Shown here: piece after piece, positions 21,380 to 32,960 of the stretch
Numbering within the stretch: the stretch's first letter is position 1
Layout: every line of letters begins with the position of its first letter
Assembly (NCBI GenBank): GCA_015680685.1
Contig: MNCI01005294.1
Span: forward strand, 84,416 to 148,415
Direction: 5' to 3'
Source of the DNA: Gnetum montanum
Lineage: Eukaryota > Streptophyta > Gnetopsida > Gnetales > Gnetaceae
Length of the DNA stretch: 64,000 nucleotides
Program-made: the position numbers and the translations under genes
The notes under the pieces: model-generated
What the model saw: the letters and a program-made list of their open reading frames with translations, nothing else
Told to the model about the DNA's origin: nothing
Databases searched by the model: none

Positions 21380-23456
21380 TAGCCCCATGATTGAATAAAA
21401 ACTCGTTCTCGAGTTCCTTACAATAATATCAGGTAGGTATGGAATTATTGAGGGGAATGGAACTAATGGGATGACATGTGAATGAATCATTATTATAAGA
21501 CTTGACAAAACTGGTGTTCATGACAACAAGGGTGAACACCTTATTACAATGACATCAGGCCTTAGTTGGTAGCTGAGAAAGAGAGAGAAAGAAGTGTTGC
21601 TGCTACCAATGCCAAGATTGCACCTTTGTTGTCCATCCATAAGCGCACCATCAATCTTGCTCCCTGCATTGCTACGTCTAGCATGGCTCCACTCCAAGTG
21701 TTTACTCTAGATTTGCTCCATTGTTTGCATGGTCACCATCTGCACACACAACACAATCTTATATTAGCAAGGGCAATTGAATCATCATGTAATTGATACC
21801 TTGCTTCGGTGTAAACTCATTGGCTAGGTTGTGGTATGACTGATATGGATCTGGGAATATGTTATTGATGACTACCGAAGGTGTAGGGGTTAGGAAGAAA
21901 ATCAAAAATTTCGGGGCTAGGAGAAAATAAAAAAAATTAGGCCCCGTACCACCATGACTACTCATAAACCTCTGGTAGAGTTAGAATGGAGAAAGAAAAG
22001 GAGTAAGAAAGATAGAGAAAAAGGGACAACTATGGCATCGATGAAATGGATGTCAAGATGGAAATGAACAAAATAAAATTAATTGCAAAATGTTAAGGGA
22101 AAGAAGTTAACTAATGCCCCAAATAGGAATGTCAGTGGATCCTCCCCAAAGCAGGCTCATGCCCTTAATGCCCTAACAAACCCACATTCAAAGAGTCCGT
22201 AGGCCTTGGGAATGTCATTTTGGAACAAGAGTTAAAGTCTGAACCACAAGAATTTACCAAAAAGAAAACAATGTATCAACCAAAATATATACACTAATGA
22301 TACAACCGACAATGAGGTGAACAATGGAGAGAAAGATGTAGAGAAGAGAAATGGAATGGAATCCCAAGAATAAGGTGGTGTACAACCCCTTGTGTGTTTA
22401 ATGATTAATGTGACTTGGAAAATCTCATTCCAACTCTGGCCTCAAACCAACCACATCCAGTGACTTCACATCAATGCATTCCATTAAACTAGCCACTTGG
22501 ACAATAAGAATGCATGCTCCAAGAGCTACCACCATTCCGATGAAACAAAGGAGAGAATGGGAAGCGAGAAGGACCTTAGTTAGAGGAAATACTTTTGGGT
22601 TCCATAACTAGTACTTGTAGCCCAAGTTTATTCGTCTAAGGGGTGTGCTTTGAATTCTCAATTGGGATATTTGTTTTTTTTTTGTGTTTTGTGTTTTTAT
22701 GCATGAGAACCACACCATGCAAAGACTTGATTATTTTTATTTTCTCAGTTTTCGATAGTTGGGTAACATCAGAATGGCAAGAAAACTCAAGAAGAAACAT
22801 TCAAGCACCCAAGAGAATGGCCAACATAAAATCATCAAGTTCCTTTGAAGTCACACCCTTTTCAATCCATGAGTCCTTCCTTAGTTTGAGAAATCCCTAG
22901 TCATCGATTCATTAAAGTTCTTATTAGAAAGGGACTGTACATTCCCAAGCTAAGAGAGACCATAGAAATTGGTGGATGGATGGATGAAGTGAACTCATTA
23001 CCTACCATATCAAAAGAAACATACCTTAGTATCAACATTGTGACTTAAAGGTAAAAACCAAACATTAGCAATCAAGATGAAAATAGTTCATACCATCATG
23101 AAGAACGCTTATTATGGGACAAACTTACAGGGTGGATCACACATACACACAAAAATTGAAAAAGTATAATGATGATGTAAAACAAAAATGAGAAAAGTTA
23201 AAGAAATTTGTAAAAGAAAAAGTAGAAAAGTTAAAGAAATTTGTAAAATAAAAATGTGTAAAAAAAAACATTGTAAAACAAGAACGTGTAAAACAAAAAT
23301 CGAAAAAGAACTGAGGGCCTCGTCTGATCAGCATAGGTGGCCATCTCCCCCATGACTGAGTTGTAAGGAAGAGATCTGAAATAATGAGCACCTATTTGAA
23401 TTTCTAAGAAGTGTCCAACTTCTTCCAATTGATGATCTTAGATTAAGGGGTGGAAG
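21380..23456. other. element C interior without pol; block shared with element E
   Basis: This is where RT and integrase would lie, but no such motif is seen in six frames. The block 22090-22640 (caggctcatgccc, then aatggaatggaatccca, then ccagtgacttcacatca) is homologous to 53490-54090 in element E, so it is an inherited 3' segment of this family. The phenylalanine-rich frame at 23391-23137 is due to repeated aaaatgtaaaac-type runs. Confidence 0.6.
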
Positions 23457-24239
23457 TTAGCGACGCTCATGTTCCAATGTATATATGCTTTCATTATGGG
23501 CGTGTGTTTCCTCAATTCGTTCCATGCACATGTTTATGCTCCTTCTAGCTATCAACCATGGGGTGTCTACTACTTCTTGTGTGGTTGCTACATATAGGCA
23601 TCTTTGTTTCAATGTTTCTTGGGCACACCTGTTACATGGAGGCATTTCCTCCATGTCATCACCTGATGAATCACTGTATGTGATGCATGGAACTTTCCTC
23701 TTCTCGATCTTTCCACATATGTTTATCTTAGATATTTCCAAGGAAAGATCGTGGATCCTAAGGCATGTGTCTACTGTACTAAGCCATGCCCTTCCCATTA
23801 TAATCGGGAAGTCCCCTTCATTGTTGTTCACTTCAATCACCAGGAAATCAACTGGGTAAGACCAATCACACACAGTAGTAATGATGTCCTCCACCACTCC
23901 CAAGGGAATGGTGATGGAATGGTTTGCCATCTCTAGTTGAATGTTTCTCTTCTTAAGTTGGGGCAGGTTCTAGGCGTGATACATCTCTCGTGAAATTAAG
24001 TTGACTTTGGAACCTGAGTCAAGAAGAGCCCTATGTGGTTTATTTCTGGTGATTTGCAAATAAATTAAGGGACTCCTAGGATCAGTTAGTTTCCTAGGAA
24101 GGTGGCCCACCTTGATCCAGTCAATTACGATATGCGTTAACATAACTGTATGCGTTATGCTTTGTTGAACTGAAGGGTTCTTCGAAGTGTTAGATGGTGA
24201 TGGAGGAGTGTACATGGCCTCAAACGCTTGTTGTTGCAA
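23457..24239 (-). pseudogene. element C aspartic protease
   Basis: The minus strand has an open frame (24239-23970) containing QITRNKPHRALLDSGSKVNL, a retropepsin active site with D-S-G intact, after a linker KVGHLPRKLTD. A second open frame (23930-23457) has IPLGVVEDIITTVCDWSYPV, DFLVIEVNNNEGDFPIIMGR and AWLSTVDTCLRI, the protease C-terminal part (I-I-L-G-R-P-W-L in relatives), then a cysteine-containing tail. One frameshift or stop separates the two. This protease would process the Gag of the element. The preserved active site and long open frames suggest C is among the younger insertions. Confidence 0.75.
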
Positions 24240-26638
24240 GATTTTATCTGGGCTTTTGATTCTAAATTAAGGTCTTCTCTTTTTACAGTTGTCAGAACTA
24301 GCAACAGGTTGGATATTTATAGCTCTCACAACGTGACGTTGCTGCGTTTGAGGAGGAAGTTCCCTTTGCATTGTTGGAGTAGGAGGTGTTATGGGAACTA
24401 CTTGTGGTGGAAGAGGTGAGGATGGATTAGGAGGATGGAATGAGTGTGAGATCTCTCTCGGAGTAGAAGGAGTTCTTCTAAACTACTCCTGAACTTGGTA
24501 GTGACGATTGGGGGTTACGTGACCCATAGAGTCACTTGGAGAAATCGACTGCTGCACATAATAACCATAAGGATTGGGTTTCCAGTAAGGGTACTGTTGT
24601 GTTGGCGGTGGCATCCCCCATGACTGTGGGTATTGCCACTACTGATGCTGTCCAATGGGCTGTGGTGGAGTTTCACTTGGATAATACGTTAAAGGTTGGT
24701 GAAACTACCTTAGGTTACCGTATGGATAAGGTAACCTTCGGGGTGTTTGCCGTTGGTTGAGTCTTGGATTAAGTGCATACACCCTAGACTTCTGTAGATG
24801 TGAGATGATGGGACAACATCCCTTAGGATGGTCATAATGGTAGATCTCACATCCACCATCATTGTCTGAACCAGAATCCTCAACCACATCAGAGTTAGTG
24901 ATTTTTTTCTTACCCTTGTTATGTGCAGGGCTTAAATCTCTCCACTTTTTCTTACCTTTGTCACTACTTTGTTCAACCTTAGACTCTTCTACAATTTTCA
25001 AGACTATTTCAATTCTTGAGTCTAAGGAATCCCACATTTGGTCTACTTTGGCCGATACCTCGGTTGTTAATTTTTGGATCGGCAAAGTTTTCCAATTCAC
25101 CAACTCTTCAATTGGTGACTCATCCTCTTCATCACAAAATTTCACTCCCTTCTTTTGAAGGGAGGGATCATGGTTATACTCTTTTTCACTCTCCCTTTTA
25201 TGTAGCTCACCCTCTTCTTTTGCTACTTGCTTCAACAGGCTACATACTTCATGGGCTCTAAGTTGTGAGAGTCTCCCTTGGGTGTAAGTCCCAAGGGTTC
25301 TTCTAGTTTCATTCCTTAGCCCATCCTGCTAAGCGTACCTATGGCCCGGCCAATGATGTAACAATGTGTAATAGTAAGCCATGGCAACATCCAAGGGTTC
25401 ATGTATACCTTGCTTCTAGCGTTGGATCTGCTTATGCAAATTGGACACTCTGGAGTACATTTGATACTTCTTGTTGAATAGTTCTAGCATCGTACTCCAC
25501 CTTCTGATGGTTTCTGGTTCTAAGGACTGGTACCAACTCTTTGCTTCTTTGGTGAGTGTCCTTGGGAACAACTTAAGTTTTTCCCACTCATTTTCTATAT
25601 TTTGCAAGGCACAGGCATCGTGGAATGCCTGTAAATGATTTTTCCGATATGCATTATATCCCCATTCGAATCGTGGGATGTTGTTCATGTCTAATTGTTT
25701 GATCTAGCTATCCTTTAAATGCCTTGTGTGAATCCTAACTGCCTCCGTTATGTCAAGCATACTTTGGGTTGTGAGTAGGGGCTCGTCATGATAGTCTCTT
25801 TCATGACACCTGTGATGTCTACGTTGTTCTCTACTCTCCCTACGTCCTTGCCCTTGTCCTCTCTCTTGACTTTCATGTCAAGGTCTTTCATCCTTTTACT
25901 TTTATCCTTGCCTTTATGTTCATGGTGGCTACGCCAGGATGTAGAAGGAGAAGATGAGTGATGTGAATAAGGGGAAGAAGAAGGGGAACCATCACCATGA
26001 CGATGTTTCTTGCCTTCTCTTTGGCTACTACGGCCCTAATCGTGGTGACGATCAAAGTGCCCATCCTTAGCATGAGTGGTTGTTCCCTCTATGAATAGCT
26101 GGTGTTCATGGGCATCAGAACCAGGGATATGTATCATTTATTAGAGGTTTTGATACTCATCCTCCTCACCATCATTAGGAGGGGGAAAATCTTTTGCTAA
26201 AGAACCCGTGATAAGGGGTTCCTCATCTCCTATTTTGCTAAGGACGTGTGGGACCTTGCCCTTCAACAGTGCATGTTGACTCTCCTACCTCAAGTCTCTC
26301 ATACGTTGGGCATCTGTGGGATAATAATCCCTCATGTCAAAATCTTCTACAACATATTCAGCAAATAGTTCTTGCATGCTAATCTGCGCTAAGGCATGGA
26401 AAAGCATGCGAGAGATAGCTCGATCTGGGGGTAACATGATGTTACCTTGCAAATCTCTCCATTGCAGTTGCTTGTCTTGATGGAGGATAAAAGTAAAATT
26501 AGGAATATACTCATCGGGATGAGTATATGTCATCTTATATTGTTTAGGACTTGGCTGATTTTGGTTATGTGTTTTATCTTGCTGATTGTCTTGTGTGTGG
26601 TCCTTAGGTGGTGAGTTATTCTTATGAGAAGAAGGCAT
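24240..26638 (-). pseudogene. element C gag
   Basis: The minus strand from ATG 26638 reads MPSSHKNNSPPKDHTQDNQQ, and 117 codons stay open. The capsid-like core at 25688-25416 has NNIPRFEWGYNAYRKNHLQA, FHDACALQNIENEWEKLKLF and AKSWYQSLEPETIRRW, the retrotransposon gag domain. The next open frame (25235-24705) is acidic and lysine-rich and carries IYHYDHPKGCCPIISHLQKS, a motif also found in element D (FYNHPKGRCPILSHLHE). Its H and C residues suggest a variant metal-binding knuckle; that is inference. The frame breaks several times. Confidence 0.75.
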
Positions 26639-26764
26639 TTTTATCGGTGTGCTAAGTTCACTGTTATATAATTTTTTTTTCTTTTGATTAACTCAAAGGT
26701 TCGTTAAGGCTCACAATGATGTGAGTGATATCCCTTATGTTTTATTCGGTGCACAAACACTTAG

Positions 26765-26783
26765 TCCCCGACAATGGTGCTAA
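26765..26783 (-). promoter_or_regulatory. element C primer-binding site
   Basis: The minus strand next to the 5' LTR end (CTCATCA) reads TTAGCACCATTGTCGGGGA. It differs by a few transitions from TGGCGCCGTTGCCGGGGA, the site complementary to tRNA-Asp used by many Athila and Tat elements. Confidence 0.75.
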
Positions 26784-27436
26784 TGATGAGTGGTGAGGTA
26801 CCCCTACACTTGACCATATGAAACGAGTGTAGCACGCGCGATCTGGTCGAACTCCACAGACTAAATGCCTAAACGCCCCATGGAACACTTGGGGTTAATC
26901 ATTTTTTGTCTTCCCAAACTTACTTTTTGTTGTCACGGTGTATGGTTAAGTAAGNCGATGAGTCGCTGATTCCTTGGTTAGCCGTACACATTCGTCAATG
27001 CTCATAACCAAGTCGTACTCATGTCATGCTAATGCATGTAATAAATGATAGGTAAGAAATAACAAATAATAAACCTATTCCATGCACTACAAGGTTTATC
27101 CAAAAAGATCGTCTTTATTTCCGTACACAACTTGCATTCAGGTACAAAGCTGCTCGAATAAAGATCCATTCACCTGGGGACTCCTACTGCAGGCACATGG
27201 AAAATATTCTATCTCTGGAGTGACTAGACTTGTAGAGCTTTGCTACTTCTAGCCTAGGATGAGAAATGAGGGGAGTGCCACCTCTTATTTATCGATTTGG
27301 TGATGGACCATGATATCGCGTACCCGATATCGTAGGGGATGATGCGATATCACAACGGCTACGATATCATGTATGCGATATCGCGATGGCCGTGATATCG
27401 TGTATATTGCAGTGCATGCGATATCGTGTCTCATCA
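26784..27436 (-). repeat. element C 5' LTR, with an internal gap
   Basis: Starts tgatgagtggtgaggtaccc and ends gatatcgtgtctcatca, matching the 949-bp left LTR except that about 355 bp are missing exactly where a single N stands at 26955. The missing part may be a real deletion or an assembly collapse across the internal ~105-bp repeat. Confidence 0.88.
27306..27436 (-). repeat. GATATC palindrome cluster, right C LTR
   Basis: Seven GATATC hexamers in about 120 bp, most within CGATATCG-like or GCGATATC contexts, against four in the left LTR. The unit number therefore changed after or during insertion. Confidence 0.85.
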
Positions 27437-27441
27437 ATATT

Positions 27442-28060
27442 TAAACAATTTTTTTTCACCTTATCATATATATTTAGTGTAAAAGTAAGATTTTCAAATG
27501 AGAGTTGAATTTGGCTAGATCTACAATTAATTATCGCATCAGCTATTACTAACAAAGGTCTACCTAATATAATAGGGAAAAAATCAGGATCTTTTACTTA
27601 CAGGACAAAAAAATCAATTGGGTATTTTCCCTTTTCTACCTTTATTATTAAGTTTTCTATGATTCCTATGGGTTTTGCCCTTGAACCATCAGCCAATGAT
27701 ATTGTCATGTTTACTCTTCTTATATCTTTTATATCTAGTGATCTAACCATTTGAAGAGGCATAATATTAATACTAGCTCCTAAATCCAGTATGGCATTCC
27801 TAATTTCTTGTCCATTTATCTTGATTGGACTAGTAGGAACTCCTAGATTTTGGTATTTAGGAATCTCATGTCGTTGTATAAGTTGAGAAAGGTTATCAAG
27901 TAAATAAACTTGTTTAGGAATTTTTTCTTTTCTTCTCCTAGTGCATAATTTCCTTAAGTATTTGGCATAGAGCAGTGTGTCTTTGACTGCTTCTTCTAAA
28001 GGAATATGTAAGTATAATTTACTAAGCATTTTTTCAAGATGGGCTTTGGTTGTGAAGTTT
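27442..28060 (-). pseudogene. element B aspartic protease
   Basis: An open minus-strand frame (28029-27598) has LPLEEAVKD-like residues, KIPKQVYLLDNLSQLIQRHE, YQNLGVPTSPIKINGQEIRN and AILDLGASINIMPLQMVRSL, then SLADGSRAKPIGIIENLIIK and YPIDFFVL. This is an Athila-type retropepsin; the active site DLGAS keeps its aspartate. The next frame (27555 onward) adds LVIADAIINCRSSQIQLSFE. The sequence is then cut at 27441 by element C and continues at 20430. Confidence 0.85.
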
Positions 28061-28069
28061 TCTTGTAAT

Positions 28070-29826
28070 CGTTTAGGGAAAGGAGGTAAAATTGGATGTC
28101 TAGAGCATAATGGTTGTTCTTTTTGCCTAGTTGGTTGATCTTTCTCATTAACTACTTGTGGTTCTATTTCCTCTTGTGTCTCTACTTGTTAGAATGTCAC
28201 CTTTCTTTAGGTTTAATTATTTTTTTCTCTTTGTAGTAATGGAATGTAATTGCTCTTTTATTTTTCTTTGAGATGTAGGATTAGGTTCAAGTTGAGATGG
28301 TAATTCATTTCTAGTTAAGTCCTGGAATCTTCTCCTAGTTTCACTCATAAATTGTCTACTTTCTTCTATAAAGGAAGTGAGGCTTTGGGTGAGTTTATCC
28401 AAGTGTTTATTAGTTGGATTCTTAAATGGCTTGAAATTATTTTGAGGGTATTGTTGTGGGTAAAATGGTCATTGAGGAAAGTTCATTGTTGGTTCGCTCT
28501 TAAATTTTTGAAAAGCCTTAGCCAACTCTTGCATTTCCTTTTGATAATAATACAGGGCTGGGTAGGTTGTTTGGTCATGCTGGGGACTTCCAAAAATGTT
28601 GCATGCTTTACTTTGAATTCCATGAGCTTGTTTTTTAATTAATCGTGTTAACTCATCAACTTTTCTAGTTAATTGTTTTGTTTGTTAAGTCATGCCTTGC
28701 ATAATGTTGGGTTTTGGCCAACGTTTACTTTGGTCTACTAATGAATCTATAATTCTCCAATCATCTTCTAGTGTTACATTTAAAATATTTTCCCCACATG
28801 CAAAGTCAACATTTTTCCTACAATAGGGTAGTAAATATTATACAAAGATTTGGATTAATTGATAGGGTAGGAAGCCATGGTTTGGATTTTTTAAACATAA
28901 CCCTTTAAATCTATCAAAGGTGCTTTCATAGTCCTCATCCTCATGTTGCATAAAACTCATAAATTTCTTTCTTAATGAGTATAGCCTATCATTAGAAAGA
29001 AATATATGTAGGAAAGAATTTTTAAACTCATCCCAAGAACTAATTTGTGTTTGAAGGGTTTGTAGCCAAAAATTAGCTTTGTCTTTTAGGGTTGATTTGA
29101 AAGCAATCATTTTAGTTCTACTTCCACTTTGAGATGCTAACATAGCTAATGTTGTTTCAAATTATCTTATGTAAGTGATCGGATCTTCATCATTTTTCCC
29201 CTTAAAAATAGGTAATAGGTGAATATTTTTAACCTCTACATCTCTTCCTTGTGGGAAAAACCAATGGGCCCTGAGGTATAATTGATGTTCTCTGATTTAA
29301 TAATTCTCCAAGGGTTTGTCCTAGGAATGGCTAATTAATTTGAACATTAGAACTTTAACTACCAAAATAAAGAGGAATTGGTCTTAAAGAAAATGGAGGA
29401 GGTACATGATGTGAGGATGATCCCATAGTATAGGTTGAAGCTACTATTGGAGTTACTATTGGACTTGGTAATAAGGTTACTATTTGTGAAGTTTGTATAT
29501 TCAAAGTACTTATTGGTTGGATGATACCTCCTATTGTGGTTACATAGGTTGACATTGGGGTAGTATTTAGATTTTGAGATCTTGCACCCATAGTTGAACT
29601 CATGGCTGATGATGGAATGTCAAATAGAGGGTTCCTAGTTATGGAAAAATTAGGTTGTATTTTTTCGTTGGGATTTTGTGTCTTCTGAGGGGAAGAATAA
29701 TCAGATCTTGATCGTATTCATTATTCTTCATTTTGATTTTGGTTAACTTTTGTACGCTTATAAAGGCTAAGAGTGCTTCTAGATGGTTGAATTCATGTGG
29801 GTTTCTTTGGTTGCTTTGTTGATTTC
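28070..29826 (-). pseudogene. element B gag
   Basis: The minus strand has an ATG at about 29826 followed by KSTKQPKKPT, then an S/T/P-rich region (29603-29355), then the capsid-type core at 29143-28838: KMIAFKSTLKDKANFWLQTL, QISSWDEFKNSFLHIFLSND and GLCLKNPNHGFLPYQLIQIF, which matches the retrotransposon gag domain of Athila-like elements. A coiled, Q/R-rich stretch (28402-28217) precedes the protease. Stops and frameshifts are frequent. The interval 29830-30127 is the leader. Confidence 0.82.
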
Positions 29827-30127
29827 ATGAACACTCTTCATTGACACATTCATGGGCTACCATTCCTAAAAACTTACAAATTGATTTGATGGCTACAACT
29901 TTAATTGCAACTTTTATAATGGTTTTCGCTAGTGGTACGATAAGAGGAGTTGATTCCTTAGATTTTTCTTTATTTTTATTTTATTTTATTTACAAGAAAT
30001 ATATATAAAAGAAACCATTTCTAAAAAAAATAAAAGAAAAATAAAATGTTAAAATAAAATGCATGAACAAACAAATAAAATAAAAATTAAAGTTTATTGA
30101 ATCCTTAATGATGATTAACTCTACCGA

Positions 30128-30149
30128 ACTCCTTGGCAATGGTGCCAAA
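30128..30149 (-). promoter_or_regulatory. element B primer-binding site
   Basis: The minus strand just after the LTR end (CTCATCA, then AT) reads TTGGCACCATTGCCAAGGAG. Reverting a few G-to-A changes gives TGGCGCCGTTGCCGGGGA, complementary to the 3' end of plant tRNA-Asp. Confidence 0.78.
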
Positions 30150-30150
30150 T

Positions 30151-31478
30151 TGATGAGCTAGGAAAAATTTGGTGTTGGATACCTTTAAAATTTATTTTCT
30201 TTTTTTTTTCTTATTCTAGAGATTGTCACCTTGTTTGTGACTAATCCACAAGTTGTATCCCATGGAGGAATGGTTAAAATGTCAAAGAAATCATCAAAAT
30301 AATAAATAGTTAGAATTGAATCCAATTAAATTCCATATTTATGCCTATCACTCATAGGTAAAATTATAAACCTTTATCCTAACTTCTAATCATAAGTTCA
30401 AGAATAAATATTTATAATTAAATCAAATTGAAATTATAAATAATAATTGAAGATCACAAAGGAGACTTGCTTAAATTGCAATTCTACTTTGTTGTCTCCA
30501 CAATGTAGCAGTTTTGATTGTGAATTACAAAAATTGCCACAAGGCTCAAAAAATCTTTAACAAAAATCTAAAGAATAATTAATCTCAATGTGATACAGAA
30601 TTTACTGGTATCAACTCCTCCTTTCCTATTTTCTCAAAAGAAATGAATTTTCTTTTGATGTGTATGCATAATCAATTTTTCTCCTTTTTTTCTTTTTTGA
30701 TGCCTAATGAACGCCTTCTTTAAAAATAAATATTACGATAATATATGGGTATTGAAAAACACAATACCAATATGTTAAAATTGGTACTATTGCTAATATT
30801 GGCTTTCTAATGTTTTAAATTAATATGGATCCTCAAGCAAGCAGCAAAAGAGGCGTATGTGATGCTCCACGCATTCATCCAAGAAAAAGGTTTGATTTGA
30901 GCCAATGGAGAATCTAGCAGAAAAGCATGCATAATAGCAACCTTTGGCATATGCTTTGCCTGATTCCCTTATCATCTACAAAATTCTTTGCGACAACCTG
31001 TGTTGGCACCTTATCCTCATCAATCTCCACCATGCCATTACCTATACTGATGTTTAAAAATAAATATTTTAATAATAAATGGATACGAAAGAATTTGATA
31101 CCAATCCATTATTTTTGGTGTAGGTGCAAAATCTAGTATTCTTGTTATCATGAATTTGCTAGAAATAGTGGGAGAGATGTTGCAAAAATGAAGAAGATAA
31201 CTTAGACAGCTCACAACCAACAAAATTCTAGGAACATCATTGTTGTCATTGTTATCCAATGATGGTGGTAGGTTTAAATCTAGTAGCAACAACCTATGTT
31301 TTTCTCGATTCTTGGATTGCCACTACGATCGCAGAGAACCACCTTCCCTGTCACCATATATNNNNNNNNNNNNNNNNNNNNNNNNNNNNNNNNNNNNNNN
31401 ATAGAATGAAATTAATTAAAATGCACAAGTTTGACAAAAATACTTATTAAAATTGAACAAATTTTTTTGGGTTCAACA
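30151..31478 (-). repeat. element B 5' LTR
   Basis: Starts tgatgagctaggaaaaat and ends gggttcaaca, homologous throughout to 14852-16187, and followed by the target duplication ATAAT (31479-31483). A 39-base N run (31362-31400) follows caccatatat at the same position as the gap in the other LTR. Confidence 0.92.
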
Positions 31479-31483
31479 ATAAT

Positions 31484-31855
31484 ATAAAGGAGATTTTATG
31501 TAACATACATACATACATACATATATACATATATATATGGTGTTATGATGATCCAACACCTAGTAACTCAAATGACCATAATGATTATTAAAATCATATG
31601 ATAAGAACAAATCAAACAAAAGCTAATATGCTAAAGAAAATATGGTGGAAATGTAAGAAAAATATGCAAATGCAACTATATACAAATGAAATGCATGGCA
31701 AGGGGAAAGAAAACATGAAAATAAGGATCTACTAGGTGTTCATGTGGGGCACTTGAGTAGAAATTCTTTAGATGAAATGCATTAAAGTTCCTCAGTAACT
31801 TATATCCTTGCAAATCAAAAATTTTGTGAACATTGGGGCTAATGATGTTCTTAAC
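31484..31855 (-). mobile_element. family A copy 2, internal 3' region (right part)
   Basis: Continues 14851 after the B insertion and matches 44411-44760 of copy 3. It includes a catacatacata/tatata microsatellite at 31506-31540. Non-coding. Confidence 0.8.
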
Positions 31856-32100
31856 TCAAAATGGGCTTGACCACATAGGGGAGAACTTACTTTGAGGATT
31901 TGTTTGACTAGATTTTCTATATTTATTAAGGACTAGATCTCCTATCATAAAGGCCTTACCTATATTTTTCTTGTTAGACCATATTTTAATAATTTGTTGA
32001 TGATTGAGATTATGAAAATTAAGACATAATCGTAATTTTCGTGTTCCTTTTCTATTAGGCACTACCTTTGAATGTTTCATAAGATGAATAATTTTAGATC
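31856..32100 (-). pseudogene. family A copy 2 RT-integrase deletion fusion
   Basis: One open minus-strand frame (32080-31856) starts MKHSKVVPNRKGTRKLRLCL and NFHNLN, which is RT motif 1 (HSxWVSNLVPVRKKTGEIRLCVDFRNLN), and then passes directly to HQQIIKIWSNKKN, AFMIGDLVLNKYRKS and SKFSPMWSSPF, the C-terminal integrase segment. Some 1.5-2 kb of pol (most of RT, RNase H and the integrase core) is missing at a single join. Copy 3 (about 44980-44780) has the identical join. The product could not polymerise or integrate DNA. Confidence 0.8.
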
Positions 32101-32960
32101 ATAGAAGTTCATCAAGTTTTCCTTTCATATAAGTTTTAATCTTAGGTCTAGGTTTTGGTAAGTCATCAAATACAACTTCTATAGGAACATGTTCAATGGA
32201 TGTGTTGTCAAAATTTGGCACACCTTCTAATGATTTAAGGGATAGGGTCTCATTTATATCTTTTTCCTCCCTTAAAGGTGGTGGGTCATCTAAAAGAAAT
32301 TCCTTTCCATTATGTTGATGATGAGGCAAAGTATCTTCATAGATTTCTTGACATTCTCTAGAAGTTTGATAGGGATGGGTGCAATCTATATGAGGAAAAA
32401 TATTTATTTTTGTGATTTCATTCATATGGTCATTTATAACTTGTTTTCCATGCTCAACCTCAATAACTCCAACATAAAGGTTAGTGTCTCAATTTTACAA
32501 AGATTGATTTTGCTGATCAAAGGTTGTAACTACTTATTTGTAGAAAGGCTCTCTTGGTATGACTATCTATTCAAATTTTCCTTTGATAAGAATTAATAGT
32601 TCTGAGAAATATGACCTAAAGAAGCCCCCAAACTTGGCTTCAAAAGTCCCAGATTAGAGCATACCATAAGTGAGTGACATGCCAACTACTAAGATATCCA
32701 TGTAACATGTAAATGTAGGGTATTATTTAAGTTGCACTTTCACTTCTTTTAATGATCCTACTATAGGTACATTAGACCCATGGAGTTGTATTATACTTTT
32801 CATTTGTGGTATCATTTGCGCTTCTAATGTTTTACATAACTTAAGTGGCATGATAGTAATGGTTGCTTTAGAATCCATTAAACAATTATGGACATTCTTT
32901 TCTAAAATAATCAAAGTCATTAGGAAAGGAGGTTGATCTTTCTTGCTTGACATGGAATTA
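32101..32960 (-). pseudogene. family A copy 2 protease and spacer
   Basis: The protease frame (32953-32723) reads SSKKDQPPFLMTLIILEKNV, HNCLMDSKATITIMPLKLCK and TLEAQMIPQMKSIIQLHGSN. The catalytic triplet D-S-G is D-S-K. After further protease residues, the spacer (32425-32099) has CTHPYQTSRECQEIYEDTLP, DDPPPLREEKDINETLSLKS and VFDDLPKPRPKIKTYMKGKL, running straight into RT at 32100 with no RNase H in between, unlike element 1. Confidence 0.75.

Larger units (their letters stand above)
20431..27436 (-). mobile_element. element C: non-autonomous gag-protease LTR element
   Basis: Two LTRs (20431-21379 and 26784-27436), a primer-binding site next to the right LTR (minus strand AGCACCATTGTCGGGGA, 26781-26765) and a perfect target duplication ATATT (20426-20430 and 27437-27441) define the element. 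Its 5.4-kb interior has gag and a retropepsin, but I find no RT, RNase H or integrase motif on either strand between 21380 and 23456, where pol would be. It therefore depended on another element's enzymes. It interrupts element B between protease and RT, in the same orientation. LTR ends and promoter resemble elements D and E. Confidence 0.88.
14852..31478 (-). mobile_element. element B: Athila-like Ty3/gypsy retrotransposon
   Basis: A structurally complete but coding-dead element. It has two LTRs (14852-16187 and 30151-31478), a tRNA-Asp-type primer-binding site, gag, protease, RT, RNase H and integrase on the minus strand, and a perfect 5-bp target duplication ATAAT at 14847-14851 and 31479-31483. 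Sequence motifs (protease DLGAS, RT FIDDFSIYG and WKKRHLM, integrase FDVWDIAFLGPF) resemble Athila elements, which lack a chromodomain. No envelope-like ORF is visible between integrase and the 3' LTR. It is inserted in family A copy 2 and is itself interrupted by element C between protease and RT. Without C it would be about 9.6 kb. Confidence 0.9.

Noticed and set aside
23137-23391. Phenylalanine-rich minus-strand frame, possible membrane protein
   Set aside because: Produced by repeated aaaatgtaaaac-type runs in the non-coding interior of element C.
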